This document shows, in pieces, positions 21,007 through 30,042 of a stretch of DNA of 31,185 nucleotides; positions within the stretch are counted from its first letter, which is position 1, and every line of letters starts with the position of its first letter. The stretch is from positions 1 through 31,185 of the forward strand of contig JBBTVO010000046.1 of NCBI GenBank assembly GCA_038063195.1, written 5' to 3'. The position numbers and the translations under genes are program-made. The DNA comes from JBBTVO01 sp038063195. GTDB lineage: Bacteria; Patescibacteriota; Microgenomatia; Levybacterales; UBA12049. The notes below the pieces were generated by a model, which was given only the letters and a program-made list of their open reading frames with translations, was not told where the DNA came from and did no database searches.

Positions 21007-23281
21007 TTTTGTAAATTTTAGTATTATTATTCTGATAAACAACTTTTCCAATTTTCTTAAACTTGTCTTCTGAAAGATTTAGATATTTCTGAACTTCCAA
21101 GGCTCCCACATAAACATAAGAAATGTTATATTTTTTCATAAGATTCCGAGCTTGATTTACATCCCGAGTTTCATACAGAGACTGAACTTCCGCAATTCTA
21201 GGTGCCGGTACATCATATGTTCCGCGCCAGAGCCATTCGTGAACTGTCCAGCCCAAGACTGTAGGAAGCCCGGTGTTAGAGGAAATTCTTGCATAGTCAG
21301 TGTATGAGTCGCCTTGCGCTTCGAGTATAACCGGTTGGTTTTTTATGTTTTTGTTAATCCATTGTATTGCAGAATAATCTTGCGGATAAAGATTTTTAAG
21401 ATATGTGGTTCCATCGAGACCATAATTCGTTTTAAGATTGTTAAAGTAAGAACCTGTGGAGAAAAAAGGATAAGTAAAAACCATAGTTAAGAGAATTATT
21501 GAAAAAATAAAATACGGAATTAATATTTTATTTTTCTTTATATTCTTTTTAAAATTTAAAATAAATCTCATGAGAATATATGCGGAAGCAATCGATAACA
21601 TAATAAATTCCTGGTAAGTCAGTTTAAACATCGTGTTTGCACGGTAATGGTCGGGATATATATCTTTTATGTAAAATATTTCGGGAATGATTACCAAAAA
21701 AGTGGAGACCGTTATAAGAATAAGGATGAATCCGTCGGTGGGTAAAATGTTTTTTACTTTGATATAGTAATTTTTCCCGCTGGTAGTTTCCAGTCGGGAT
21801 CCCGCATTTGCGGCGATGATTTTTATTTTTGGAATTAGAAAGATAATAAAAGAAAAAACAAAAAAATAGAAAAATCCATGAAGTGTCATTACTTGCCACC
21901 ATGGAGATTTCTGACAATGAGAAGCTTCGAACAGGAATGGACCGAGTTTTCCCATTTTTATTAAAAATTCGGGGGCACAAAGAAGTCCTATTCCTGAAGC
22001 AAAGGGTTTGAAATTCAAACTAAAAGGAAGTATGAACACAAAAAACCCTGCGCCTAAAATAAAGATATTTCTTATCGCATTATATATAGAAAATTCTTTC
22101 TCAGAGGAGATAAGCATAGAGTGGAATACAAATCCCAAAAACAAAATTCCTGCAAACATAAAATAAATCAGCCCATCCCATGCGTTGGTCATATACATAA
22201 CTGCAAGAAGAAATGAAACAAAAATGAGAAGTTTAAAATTCAAATTTTTTGTAATGTTTTTGAATCCATTTAGGAAAATTGCGAGAACAAGAAGTACTAT
22301 CGGAATATCAAGAACATGTCCATGAAGATCTGAAACTACAAATGAATAAGACGGAAATTCGTGAATTGTATTGTGAATGAAGCGAGTCGCATTTGGATAC
22401 CAGTAGCTATTGGGAAAAGTTGTGAAAGAAAAAACAAGTCTCCAAAAAGGAAGAGGATTTTCCGGCGAAAAGTTTTTGAAAAAAGCGTATATTGTCTGGA
22501 GATTTCCTGAAAGTGAAACAAGAAAGCCGGTAAGAAATCCACCAATTAAAATTTCAAATCCAAAATTCCAAGTTCTAAATAAATTTAAATTTCCTAAATC
22601 CAAAAGTTTAAATTTTTTATTTTTTGAATTTATTTGTAGTTTGTGATTTGGCATTTGTGATTTAAGCATGTAAATTAAATTTGCTCCAATTGAAAAAGAT
22701 AGAGAAAAAGTAAAAGAAAATAATGTAGCAAGCATTAGATTGTATGCAATTGCAGAAGAGATAAAAGAAATTCTCGTAACTACAGCTGTCATGAGGTGGC
22801 CAAAGTAGTAATAGTTTATTGAAAGCGGCGTAAACCACATGTCTTTTGGTGGGAAATAATCGCTTCTTAAAATTGAATTTATAAACCCAAAATCCATAAA
22901 TTTTTCAAGCCCATGAATGTCAGGCGCATGGGATTTCACAAACGCCCAAGCTATTATTCCAAGCAAAAATATTATCTCTTCAAATACGAAAATTGCCCAG
23001 CTCTTCCTAATTATTTTGATAAAGTTATATTTGAAGATTAATAAGTTTATTCCCAATGAAATTAAAATAACCCCAAAAGTTGTTATAAAACTAAAAGAAG
23101 CTATATGAGAAATTCCAAGAAGAAATACAATATATGAAATTATTGAAATGCCAATAACTTTGGAAAATAAATAACCCTTGTCAAAAAAATTTTTAAAAAC
23201 AGAGATCGTGAGTGGTAAAAAAACAAAACCCAGGACTAAAAACACAAACCACCAGCGAATAATAAATAAGAAATCCTGCAT
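20996..23281 (-). CDS. DUF2298 / YYY-domain polytopic membrane protein, GT-C-like
   Basis: A 761-residue protein with roughly 15 membrane helices and a soluble C-terminal part. The first extracytoplasmic loop carries HAPDIHGLEKFMDFGF (about 118-133) and the name-giving SINYYYFGH (154-162), as in the YYY/DUF2298 family of probable GT-C glycosyltransferases. The C-terminus (from WINKNIKNQPVILEAQG) is a soluble region shared with such proteins. Residues ~206-244 and ~489-503 are translations of inserted repeats in loops (KSQMPNHKLQINSKNK; NAGSRLETTSGK). Likely acts on polyprenyl-phosphate sugars at the outer membrane face, inferred from family. A similar architecture is seen at 27649-29373. Confidence 0.85.
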   Translation of the reverse strand: MQDFLFIIRWWFVFLVLGFVFLPLTISVFKNFFDKGYLFSKVIGISIISYIVFLLGISHIASFSFITTFGVILISLGINLLIFKYNFIKIIRKSWAIFVFEEIIFLLGIIAWAFVKSHAPDIHGLEKFMDFGFINSILRSDYFPPKDMWFTPLSINYYYFGHLMTAVVTRISFISSAIAYNLMLATLFSFTFSLSFSIGANLIYMLKSQMPNHKLQINSKNKKFKLLDLGNLNLFRTWNFGFEILIGGFLTGFLVSLSGNLQTIYAFFKNFSPENPLPFWRLVFSFTTFPNSYWYPNATRFIHNTIHEFPSYSFVVSDLHGHVLDIPIVLLVLAIFLNGFKNITKNLNFKLLIFVSFLLAVMYMTNAWDGLIYFMFAGILFLGFVFHSMLISSEKEFSIYNAIRNIFILGAGFFVFILPFSLNFKPFASGIGLLCAPEFLIKMGKLGPFLFEASHCQKSPWWQVMTLHGFFYFFVFSFIIFLIPKIKIIAANAGSRLETTSGKNYYIKVKNILPTDGFILILITVSTFLVIIPEIFYIKDIYPDHYRANTMFKLTYQEFIMLSIASAYILMRFILNFKKNIKKNKILIPYFIFSIILLTMVFTYPFFSTGSYFNNLKTNYGLDGTTYLKNLYPQDYSAIQWINKNIKNQPVILEAQGDSYTDYARISSNTGLPTVLGWTVHEWLWRGTYDVPAPRIAEVQSLYETRDVNQARNLMKKYNISYVYVGALEVQKYLNLSEDKFKKIGKVVYQNNNTKIYKITP
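21776..21813 (-). repeat. Double-hairpin GC-rich repeat inside the DUF2298 gene
   Basis: Hairpin 1: CCCGCTGG (21776-21783), loop TAGTTT, CCAG, bulged T, CGGG (21795-21798). Hairpin 2: CCGCA (21802-21806), TT, TGCGG (21809-21813). Strong contrast with the surrounding AT-rich gene. It encodes NAGSRLETTSG in a loop. Confidence 0.65.
22549..22665 (-). repeat. AT-rich repeat inside the DUF2298 gene
   Basis: A relative of the 15131-15261 element: it shares CAAATCC, AAATTCCAA, AAATAAATTT and the ending ATTTGTGATTTAA, in the same orientation on the + strand. It is translated without stops as a Lys/Asn/Gln-rich stretch (KSQMPNHKLQINSKNKKFK) in an otherwise hydrophobic protein. Confidence 0.65.
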
Positions 23282-23404
23282 TAGTAAAATAATAATTGAA
23301 TAATTCTAATTAGTATATATTATTTTTTAGATTTTTAGCTATACAATTTTAATTTATAAAATAATATCTGATTCGTAATGAAAGATAATAAGCCATAGGT
23401 TGTA

Positions 23405-25126
23405 TTATTCCATGATTTTCATTAACATATGCGTATTATATTTATTAATGATTTGAGCATGAGGAAATATTTCTTTTACTCTCTGAATAGATTCTTCATT
23501 AGGGTATACGATAACAAGATAGGAGGTTCGTCCATGAGGAATCTCTCTTAATAATTCTTCCAAGGGGTGATTAACAGAATTAATTGTTTTATCAGACCTA
23601 ATGTAGAGAACAATTCCCAATGAATATTTATGAGGTGATGCTACATAAACCATACGGGCATTTTCTTCATTGAGATCTTTATGAATTAAAGGGAAATCAG
23701 GATCATCAGGCCCGTCTGTTTTCATAACGTCTCTGAAATGGAGAATATTCCCGATCATTATTGCGATAATACATAAAATAAGAAACAAAATTGCACCCTT
23801 GATATATTTTTTCTTTAGTATTACATAGGCATCAATAGTTATCACAGCAATCATAAGGGCAACAAAGGGGAAAGCAATTGAGAATCTATGAAAAGCAGGA
23901 GGAGGTATCGTAAAAACCATCCCCGTTATAAATGCAGATAGGACTGTTAATAATATAAAAACATCATGTGCCTTTCTGTTTTTAGCGATTTTTAGAATAA
24001 AGAATGGCATGCTTAGGACAAAAAACAAAAAAGTAACTTTGTCAAAAAGCGCTAGTCTTCCAAACCAATACCCAGCGTGTCCTCCAATTCCGTCTTTGTA
24101 AAGTGATTGTGAGGATATGTCTATTTGTTTTGCCAAGATTGTCAGAACAGATTTCGGAGCTATTTCTATGTTTTGATAAGGACTCCAGAGGCCGTTAATA
24201 AGCGCAACCTGCGTAGTTCTTTGAGTGAAGAAGTTATCGACTTTGGTTGCATAAGCAATAATCGGACTTATAGCATATAAAAAAATACCCAAAGAAAGAA
24301 GAAAATTTATCAAAGAAGGCTTAGTCACTTTTCTCGTAATTATTAAAACTAATAAATAAGCAAATACTAAAGGAGCTGCTATATATGAAGAGTAATAAGT
24401 CATGTAGCAAGTCGCAAGAAAAAATCCGAGGAGAGCAAAATTTATTTTCTTGCCAACTTGAAGACTAAGCGTAAGAAAATAAGCCGTTAAAAGAAATAAA
24501 GCAGTACTACTTACAAAATGAAGTGACCATCTTGATAAATACAGATCCGGAGAAAAAATCGCAAATATTAATATAGCAGTTATTGCAGTTTTTTCATTGT
24601 ATAAGCGTTTGGTCAGTAGAAAGAGAGATACGAATATAATAGTAATATAGGGTAGTATTGAGAATCTCATGGTTAGCGTAGACAGCCCAAAAATATTGAA
24701 AAATAATTTTTGGAAGAAAAAATAAAGGAGAGGGAATTGACATATCCATTCTCCTACAGGCGGATACATTCCAAACCAATCAAGCTTACTTAGATCTCCA
24801 AGAGAGTATGAATAATGAGCCGTGAGATACTCATCTATATGAAAACTAGTGGTATTAAGCATAAGAAATATACGTATAATAATCCCGAATAATATTATGC
24901 TTAAGATAATTGGAAAATTTCTGAATGAAGTCTTATTTTCTGTATTTTTGATTCTTGATATAAAGGGAAAAGCAGCATATAAAAGGATAAGGCTTGATAT
25001 CCAGAAAAATAAAGACCAATTACTTACTGTTCGATCAATAATATTAGATATAACTATAAACTGAAAAATCAAAGATATAGCGAAAAAAGCAATACGGACA
25101 AAGATATTATTTTTGAAAATGTTCAT
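23405..25126 (-). CDS. Glycosyltransferase family 39-like membrane protein
   Basis: A 573-residue protein with about 12 membrane helices. The first outer loop has FHIDEYLTAHYSYS (D98-E99), the acidic pair typical of GT-C enzymes of the PMT/ArnT (GT39/GT83) type, followed by GMYPPVGEW, which resembles the loop contacting the lipid-linked sugar. The C-terminal ~90 residues (ENARMVYVASPHKYSLGI onwards) are soluble. These enzymes move a sugar from a polyprenyl phosphate to a protein or lipid. The start codon is 24 nt from the divergent GT-C-like gene. The 123-nt gap between its stop codon and the DUF2298 start is AT-rich with no clear feature. Confidence 0.78.
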   Translation of the reverse strand: MNIFKNNIFVRIAFFAISLIFQFIVISNIIDRTVSNWSLFFWISSLILLYAAFPFISRIKNTENKTSFRNFPIILSIILFGIIIRIFLMLNTTSFHIDEYLTAHYSYSLGDLSKLDWFGMYPPVGEWICQFPLLYFFFQKLFFNIFGLSTLTMRFSILPYITIIFVSLFLLTKRLYNEKTAITAILIFAIFSPDLYLSRWSLHFVSSTALFLLTAYFLTLSLQVGKKINFALLGFFLATCYMTYYSSYIAAPLVFAYLLVLIITRKVTKPSLINFLLSLGIFLYAISPIIAYATKVDNFFTQRTTQVALINGLWSPYQNIEIAPKSVLTILAKQIDISSQSLYKDGIGGHAGYWFGRLALFDKVTFLFFVLSMPFFILKIAKNRKAHDVFILLTVLSAFITGMVFTIPPPAFHRFSIAFPFVALMIAVITIDAYVILKKKYIKGAILFLILCIIAIMIGNILHFRDVMKTDGPDDPDFPLIHKDLNEENARMVYVASPHKYSLGIVLYIRSDKTINSVNHPLEELLREIPHGRTSYLVIVYPNEESIQRVKEIFPHAQIINKYNTHMLMKIME

Positions 25127-25150
25127 AGCAAAGATGTATTATTATATTGT
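25127..25150. promoter_or_regulatory. 24-nt divergent intergenic promoter region
   Basis: Only 24 nt separate two divergent start codons (25126 and 25151). It contains TATTAT at 25137-25142, 8 nt before the forward ATG. The reverse strand reads TATAAT at 25147-25142, 15 nt before the other ATG. Any -35 boxes must lie inside the opposite genes. Both transcripts would have almost no leader and could not initiate at the same time. Confidence 0.4.
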
Positions 25151-27091
25151 ATGTCATCATCTGCTTCTAATCTATTGGAATATTTGAAAAGCAAAATATC
25201 TCATCCCTACTCATTTTTCATCTCCATATTTTTCCTTGTTATATCTTGGCTTGCTTCTTCAATTCATTATACGCAGATAGCTTATGGAAATAATCTTTCG
25301 TGGATTGCGTGGGCAATTTCTATTTTCACTTTTTTATATTCTATTTCTTCTTCCAACCTAAGTATAAAAAAATTATTAAGTAGCGTAGGGAAACGGGAGT
25401 TTCTCATTGTTATTTTTATTATTGCTATGTATTTAGTAGTTCATTTATGGAATTTCTCAAGTGCTCCCTGGAATCAGAATGGTTTGTTTGATGATGCAGC
25501 TTGGGATATATATTTTGCAAAAAATCATGCCTTCAATGGACCATTCCAAGCTGCTTTTTTTGATGATGTTGGATACATTAGTCGCGAAGTTGTTTTTCAT
25601 TATTACATCTCTATCTTTTTTAAGATCTTTGGATACAATCTTCTCGTTTTTAATATTTCACTTTTATTTTTGGGATTGATTACTGTTTTTTTTACTACTT
25701 TTCTTATTCATAAAATTTTTAAAAATACAATTATAACCATAATATCAACTTTTATTCTAAATTTTTTTCCGCTACATTTCATGCATATTTTCATGGGGCA
25801 TAGATATGCAATCGCAGCTCCTCTTATGATGATATCGTTCTACTTTCTTTATCAGGCATTTATGGCTAAGTCTTTTTTCAGAGCAGCTGTTTCTGCCTTA
25901 TTTGCCGGACTATGCTGGGATAGTGCAATTATGGGGAAACAATATATCTTAGGACTCATTCTTTCTGCTTTTTTGATTCTGATTTTTGGAAAAAGAAAAT
26001 GGAGATCTAAAGAAAATATAGCCACTGGAATTATTTGGATATTTGGTTTTTTTATTGCCTCGACTCCGCTTCTTGTTTACATTTTATTCAACTATGACGA
26101 CTATGTTATACGCGAAAAAGGATTGTTAAGTGATTTCATGTCACTATTTGTAAATGGAGGATTTACAGCAGTAAAGCCTTATTTTGACCAACTTTCAGAA
26201 TTATTTTTTGCAGAGCATTCGTTTAGGCGACAGTTTCTTCCCGATTTTTACATAATTCCGCTTGTCTATTATTTGCTACTTATACCAGGGATTTTTATAA
26301 CTTTTATTAAAAGAAGATTTGAGCTGTTGATTTTATCTTTCTTGCCAATTCTTGGCGCCTTACTTTCCGGATCATATGATTTTAGAGTGTTATTAGCAGT
26401 TCCAATTTGGGCAATTTGTATTGCTTATTTTTTGGATTTTGTTTTTAAATCAGAAAAATTGTCTAATAAAAATTTGAGTTATCTTTTAATAGTAACGAGT
26501 CTGATTGTTATTCTGTTTGGATTAATATCTTCAATGTCATATTTATGGAATGTGTCAAAAAATCCTAATTATTTATATCTTCTTCCTCATAAAGATGTGG
26601 CAGTTTCCAGATTAATACAAGACATTGTGATAGGGAGCAAAAATCCGACAAGTAAATTGAAGCACAATGAGTTTAATAAAACAGTAAATTTGTCAAATGT
26701 TTCCCACGATACCTTAGTTTGCCCTTTTAGCGCATACGCAATTATTCATCTTTATCTCCAGAATTACGATGACAAGAAAATCCTTGCATTTTGCAATCAA
26801 AGCATACAGCTTCTAAAAGATGAAAGGGAAATTTTAAATGATAATGTTAATGCAATAAGATTATATAATCCGAATACAAAAGATCTGAAACTTGTATGGG
26901 AAATATCTGATAAAACAGGAAGTATAATTGATTATTTTAGTAAGTTTGGTAAATATGGATCCGAAGAAAGCATTGTAGATATTAGCGATGATACACAGTT
27001 CTCGTTATATGTACTAACGATAAAAAGCAATAATGTTGCCCTCTTTAGAAATGAAATCTTAAATCAATATGCTATTGAGCACCATGAATAA
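25151..27091 (+). CDS. Polytopic membrane protein, probable GT-C glycosyltransferase
   Basis: A 646-residue protein with about 11-13 membrane helices. The first long outer loop carries GLFDDAAWD (D114-D115) and FFDDVGYISREVVFHYY, positioned like the acidic motifs of GT-C glycosyltransferases. The C-terminal ~140 residues are soluble with two cysteines (LVCPFSAYAI and AFCNQSIQ). It is not close enough to a family I can name. It overlaps the next gene by 8 nt (ATGAATAA), so they form a translationally coupled pair. Confidence 0.65.
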   Translation: MSSSASNLLEYLKSKISHPYSFFISIFFLVISWLASSIHYTQIAYGNNLSWIAWAISIFTFLYSISSSNLSIKKLLSSVGKREFLIVIFIIAMYLVVHLWNFSSAPWNQNGLFDDAAWDIYFAKNHAFNGPFQAAFFDDVGYISREVVFHYYISIFFKIFGYNLLVFNISLLFLGLITVFFTTFLIHKIFKNTIITIISTFILNFFPLHFMHIFMGHRYAIAAPLMMISFYFLYQAFMAKSFFRAAVSALFAGLCWDSAIMGKQYILGLILSAFLILIFGKRKWRSKENIATGIIWIFGFFIASTPLLVYILFNYDDYVIREKGLLSDFMSLFVNGGFTAVKPYFDQLSELFFAEHSFRRQFLPDFYIIPLVYYLLLIPGIFITFIKRRFELLILSFLPILGALLSGSYDFRVLLAVPIWAICIAYFLDFVFKSEKLSNKNLSYLLIVTSLIVILFGLISSMSYLWNVSKNPNYLYLLPHKDVAVSRLIQDIVIGSKNPTSKLKHNEFNKTVNLSNVSHDTLVCPFSAYAIIHLYLQNYDDKKILAFCNQSIQLLKDEREILNDNVNAIRLYNPNTKDLKLVWEISDKTGSIIDYFSKFGKYGSEESIVDISDDTQFSLYVLTIKSNNVALFRNEILNQYAIEHHE

Positions 27092-27644
27092 AAAAAGATA
27101 TATAAAGATTTTGGGATTATATTTTATATTCTTTTCACTCGGGACTGCGTTGTTTATTTTGCTATTCCATACTAAAGTGTTTGCTAATGTTTCAGTATTT
27201 TTTTATCGCGGTGTTTTACTTCTTATGCTCTCGTCATTTTTAGTTACCTTGGCCCTGCTTTATTTCAGAACAACTAAATACGGAAAAACTCTTAGTATTA
27301 AAGATATTATTTTATTGATTGTTTTGCTCTTTTGTCTTAATCTCGTATTTTTTACACATCTTCCGGTTACAGCCGATAGGTCAGTTTCAGTTTTCCTACT
27401 GGGTTATATGAATAGTCGTCCGGAGAAAGCATTTTCAAATAAAGAAATAACTGATGTGCTCATAAAATATTTTATTAATGAAAATAAAGCTGTAGACAAG
27501 CGCTTGAGTGAACAAATTATTTCCCACGATATTGTAAAAGAGAAAAACGGATATAGAATTTCAGATCAGGGAAAACTTCTTATGAAATTTTATAATTTGA
27601 TAGCGGATGTATTTGCAATAGAAAAGAAAAATATTTCACTATAA
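27084..27644 (+). CDS. Small membrane protein with soluble helical C-terminus
   Basis: A 186-residue protein. Three membrane helices (about residues 7-28, 35-58 and 72-92) are followed by ~90 soluble residues that begin GYMNSRPEKAFSNKEITDVL and read like a small helix-turn-helix or winged-helix domain (SNKEITDVLIKYF, DIVKEKNGYRISDQGK). I do not recognise the family. ATG 27084 is preferred because it gives the 8-nt overlap with the upstream gene; an upstream TTG start would add MLLST only. Its stop codon is 4 nt from the convergent gene's stop codon. It could be an accessory subunit of the GT-C-like protein, inferred only from coupling. Confidence 0.65.
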   Translation: MNKKRYIKILGLYFIFFSLGTALFILLFHTKVFANVSVFFYRGVLLLMLSSFLVTLALLYFRTTKYGKTLSIKDIILLIVLLFCLNLVFFTHLPVTADRSVSVFLLGYMNSRPEKAFSNKEITDVLIKYFINENKAVDKRLSEQIISHDIVKEKNGYRISDQGKLLMKFYNLIADVFAIEKKNISL

Positions 27645-27648
27645 CAAT

Positions 27649-29373
27649 TTAACTTCCTTTTCTATCACAAGACATATTCACGTCATAAATACTTATTAAG
27701 TTTTCTCTAGTTCCATACGCTCTGGGAAAATTTTCCTCAAAAAATAAATTATTTATCGGATAGTCATATTCGTCATGATTATTAATCTCGACATAATTAA
27801 TTTTATATTTCCTCGAATCATTACAGAATTGCGTTAAATTATTTGAATTAAGTAAGCTTCTTCTAATTCTGTCTCTTTCATCCGTATCATATCCGGCGGA
27901 CCAAGCGAAATATGGCCAGCCAAGGAAGATTTTCCTACCGGCTATCGACGCAGGATTATAGAGATACTGAGTATTTAAGAAAACAGAATCTTTTGGCGTG
28001 TTGTCTTTTATCCACTTAACATCTGGATTAATTGGGTAATCAGCAAGAGTTATTTTGCTGTCATTATAAATTGGAAAAAAATCAATTATTCCAGAAAGCA
28101 CGGAAAAGAAAATTGCAACAACTACAATGGATTTTACAGCTATGTTTTTCTTCCATAACTTTGTCAAAAAATATGAAGCAAACGTGACACCGCAAATCAT
28201 AAAGAAATTAAAGAATTTATGATTTCCCGCAATTTCCGGTGAAAATTGAAAAAGGTTTCCAATAATAAAAAGACTAAAGAATGCTAAAAAAATCTTCTTG
28301 AGCTTTACCGGTGCGAAGACAAATCCACAGCTTAGCAAAACAAGAGGAATGCCCAGATTCATAAACCAGTAATCGGTAAATGATATAAAAGATAGTTTAT
28401 TTATATCAATTAGATATCCCGGTTTTACCAAGAAGCTAAAAGTACTTGTATGATTGGATTGATATAAATATTGTGGGAACGAAAATATAAATCCAATTAT
28501 AAAAATAATTATAGTTGGAAATCTTAATTGTCTAAATAAGAGTGCAAGAACACCAATAATGATAATTGTAAACGTAAATACTCCCAAATGGAGATAGAAA
28601 AAACTTCCCAATAGCGATCCAAGAAGTACATTTTTTAGCAAGAACTTAGATGAAAAATCTATTTTTTCTCCCAGAAACCATTTAAGCATTTTAGGCATCT
28701 TGATTGGCCTGTCATGCATGTGATTTCTTGAAAAGATAGGATTTATTAAAATATATATCAAAAGAAGCGATAATCCGTATGATAAACCCAAATGTCTTTG
28801 ATTGGTATAAATATTCAGATTCCAAAAAGCAGCGACAGTCTTTCCATCATAAGGCCCAAATGAGGGGAAAACTTTATTAGAAATAATTTCGTTTATCGCA
28901 GTAATGGATAAAGGATGAGTTTTAAAGAATTCAATAAATGATAAAGAACCATTAAAAAGAAAAAGAATTACAGAAATTATCCCTACTGATATTGAATTGA
29001 ATATTTGTTTTGCAAAGATATAAATCATCACCAAAAGTCCCAAAAATCCTATGGCTGAGGGAATGTTCAGTGCATAATTTAAAGGGATACCTATTTTTTC
29101 AAGTAAACCAACAAGTGCATAAAACAAAAAATGAAAACGCATAGGTTCTCCCGGGAAAAGTGCATATTCCGGAGGGAAATTTGATCCAAATGAAAATGAT
29201 CTTATTACAGGAATATGACTTGCGAAATCGCTCCATGCCTTTGCTCCAATTTGAATTACCCCTTTTTCGTATGAAAAAGTCGAGAACATTAACCAAAAAG
29301 AAAAAATAAAAGCAAAAATAAATAACAAGCACTCAAGTGGATTTATTTGAGGTATCTTTATCTTATTTAACAT
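27649..29373 (-). CDS. DUF2298-like polytopic membrane protein
   Basis: A 574-residue protein with about 11 membrane helices and a soluble C-terminus. Its first outer loop (KAWSDFASHIPVIRSFSFG, then FPPEYALFPGEPMRFHFLFY) parallels that of the 761-residue DUF2298 protein, with RFHFLFY in place of INYYYFG. The C-terminus from WIKDNTPKDSVFLN also aligns in plan with WINKNIKNQPVILE in that protein. It is thus a probable divergent relative and GT-C-type enzyme. Its start overlaps the methyltransferase stop by 11 nt, so the two are coupled. Confidence 0.7.
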   Translation of the reverse strand: MLNKIKIPQINPLECLLFIFAFIFSFWLMFSTFSYEKGVIQIGAKAWSDFASHIPVIRSFSFGSNFPPEYALFPGEPMRFHFLFYALVGLLEKIGIPLNYALNIPSAIGFLGLLVMIYIFAKQIFNSISVGIISVILFLFNGSLSFIEFFKTHPLSITAINEIISNKVFPSFGPYDGKTVAAFWNLNIYTNQRHLGLSYGLSLLLIYILINPIFSRNHMHDRPIKMPKMLKWFLGEKIDFSSKFLLKNVLLGSLLGSFFYLHLGVFTFTIIIIGVLALLFRQLRFPTIIIFIIGFIFSFPQYLYQSNHTSTFSFLVKPGYLIDINKLSFISFTDYWFMNLGIPLVLLSCGFVFAPVKLKKIFLAFFSLFIIGNLFQFSPEIAGNHKFFNFFMICGVTFASYFLTKLWKKNIAVKSIVVVAIFFSVLSGIIDFFPIYNDSKITLADYPINPDVKWIKDNTPKDSVFLNTQYLYNPASIAGRKIFLGWPYFAWSAGYDTDERDRIRRSLLNSNNLTQFCNDSRKYKINYVEINNHDEYDYPINNLFFEENFPRAYGTRENLISIYDVNMSCDRKGS

Positions 29374-30031
29374 TCTTTATCGAAAATATGTGTATCAGTG
29401 ATAATTGTGGAGAAAAGGGGAGGGGAATATAAATTGTTTTTTCTATTTTTTTGAAATTTTTTCTTATGTCACTCGGTACTACGGAATTTATATGATCAGG
29501 AGATCGTAAAGGAAATCTAAAAAGTAATGCCCTGATGGCTTCCCAAATGAATTCATTGGGAATACTGATAATAATGGTGCCGTTTTCCTTAACTATTCTT
29601 TTTGTCTCTTCAAATAATTTATCAGGATTCAAAACATGCTCCACAACATCGCACAATAATGCAGCATCGTAGGCATTGTCTTTAATTTGGGAATTTAAAA
29701 TATCTCCTACAGATACTTTTGCATTTTTTCTCTTCAATTTTTTTATTGTGTTTTTCGCATAGCCAATTTGAGTAGGAGAAATATCAATTCCTGTATAGTC
29801 AATATTTTTAGGTATCAACTCAAGCATTCCGCAATCTCCACATCCAAGATCGACGATATTTTTTATTGGAAAATTCAAAAGTTTTTCTATGTGATTCTTC
29901 TTTTGTTGCCACATCCATCTCTCCCCGGGGTTTGAAGAATGATAGTGGGTCATCATCGGAGAAGTTCGGGCAACTTGCTCATTCGTTTCGTAAAACTCTT
30001 CAAATTTTACTTCTTTAAGTTTTTTTACCAT
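29363..30031 (-). CDS. Class I SAM-dependent methyltransferase
   Basis: A 222-residue soluble methyltransferase. Motif I is IVDLGCGDCGML (59-70), then TGIDIS at strand 2, DILNSQ at motif II and ALLCDVVEHVLNPDKLFEE, the standard methyltransferase-11/UbiG-type motif, followed by GTIIISIPNE. It is the type usually found in sugar or lipid modification clusters; the acceptor is unknown. A TAAAAT box 5 nt before ATG 30031 gives it a separate leaderless start just behind the stop codon of the upstream oxidoreductase. Its 3' end overlaps the DUF2298-like gene. Confidence 0.87.
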   Translation of the reverse strand: MVKKLKEVKFEEFYETNEQVARTSPMMTHYHSSNPGERWMWQQKKNHIEKLLNFPIKNIVDLGCGDCGMLELIPKNIDYTGIDISPTQIGYAKNTIKKLKRKNAKVSVGDILNSQIKDNAYDAALLCDVVEHVLNPDKLFEETKRIVKENGTIIISIPNEFIWEAIRALLFRFPLRSPDHINSVVPSDIRKNFKKIEKTIYIPLPFSPQLSLIHIFSIKNVK

Positions 30032-30036
30032 ACAGT

Positions 30037-30042
30037 ATTTTA
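30037..30042 (-). promoter_or_regulatory. -10 box of the 30031 methyltransferase gene
   Basis: The reverse strand reads TAAAAT, 5 nt before the ATG at 30031, directly after the TAG (30045-30043) of the upstream gene. No clear -35 box; the spacing is that of the leaderless promoters elsewhere in the window. Confidence 0.4.
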
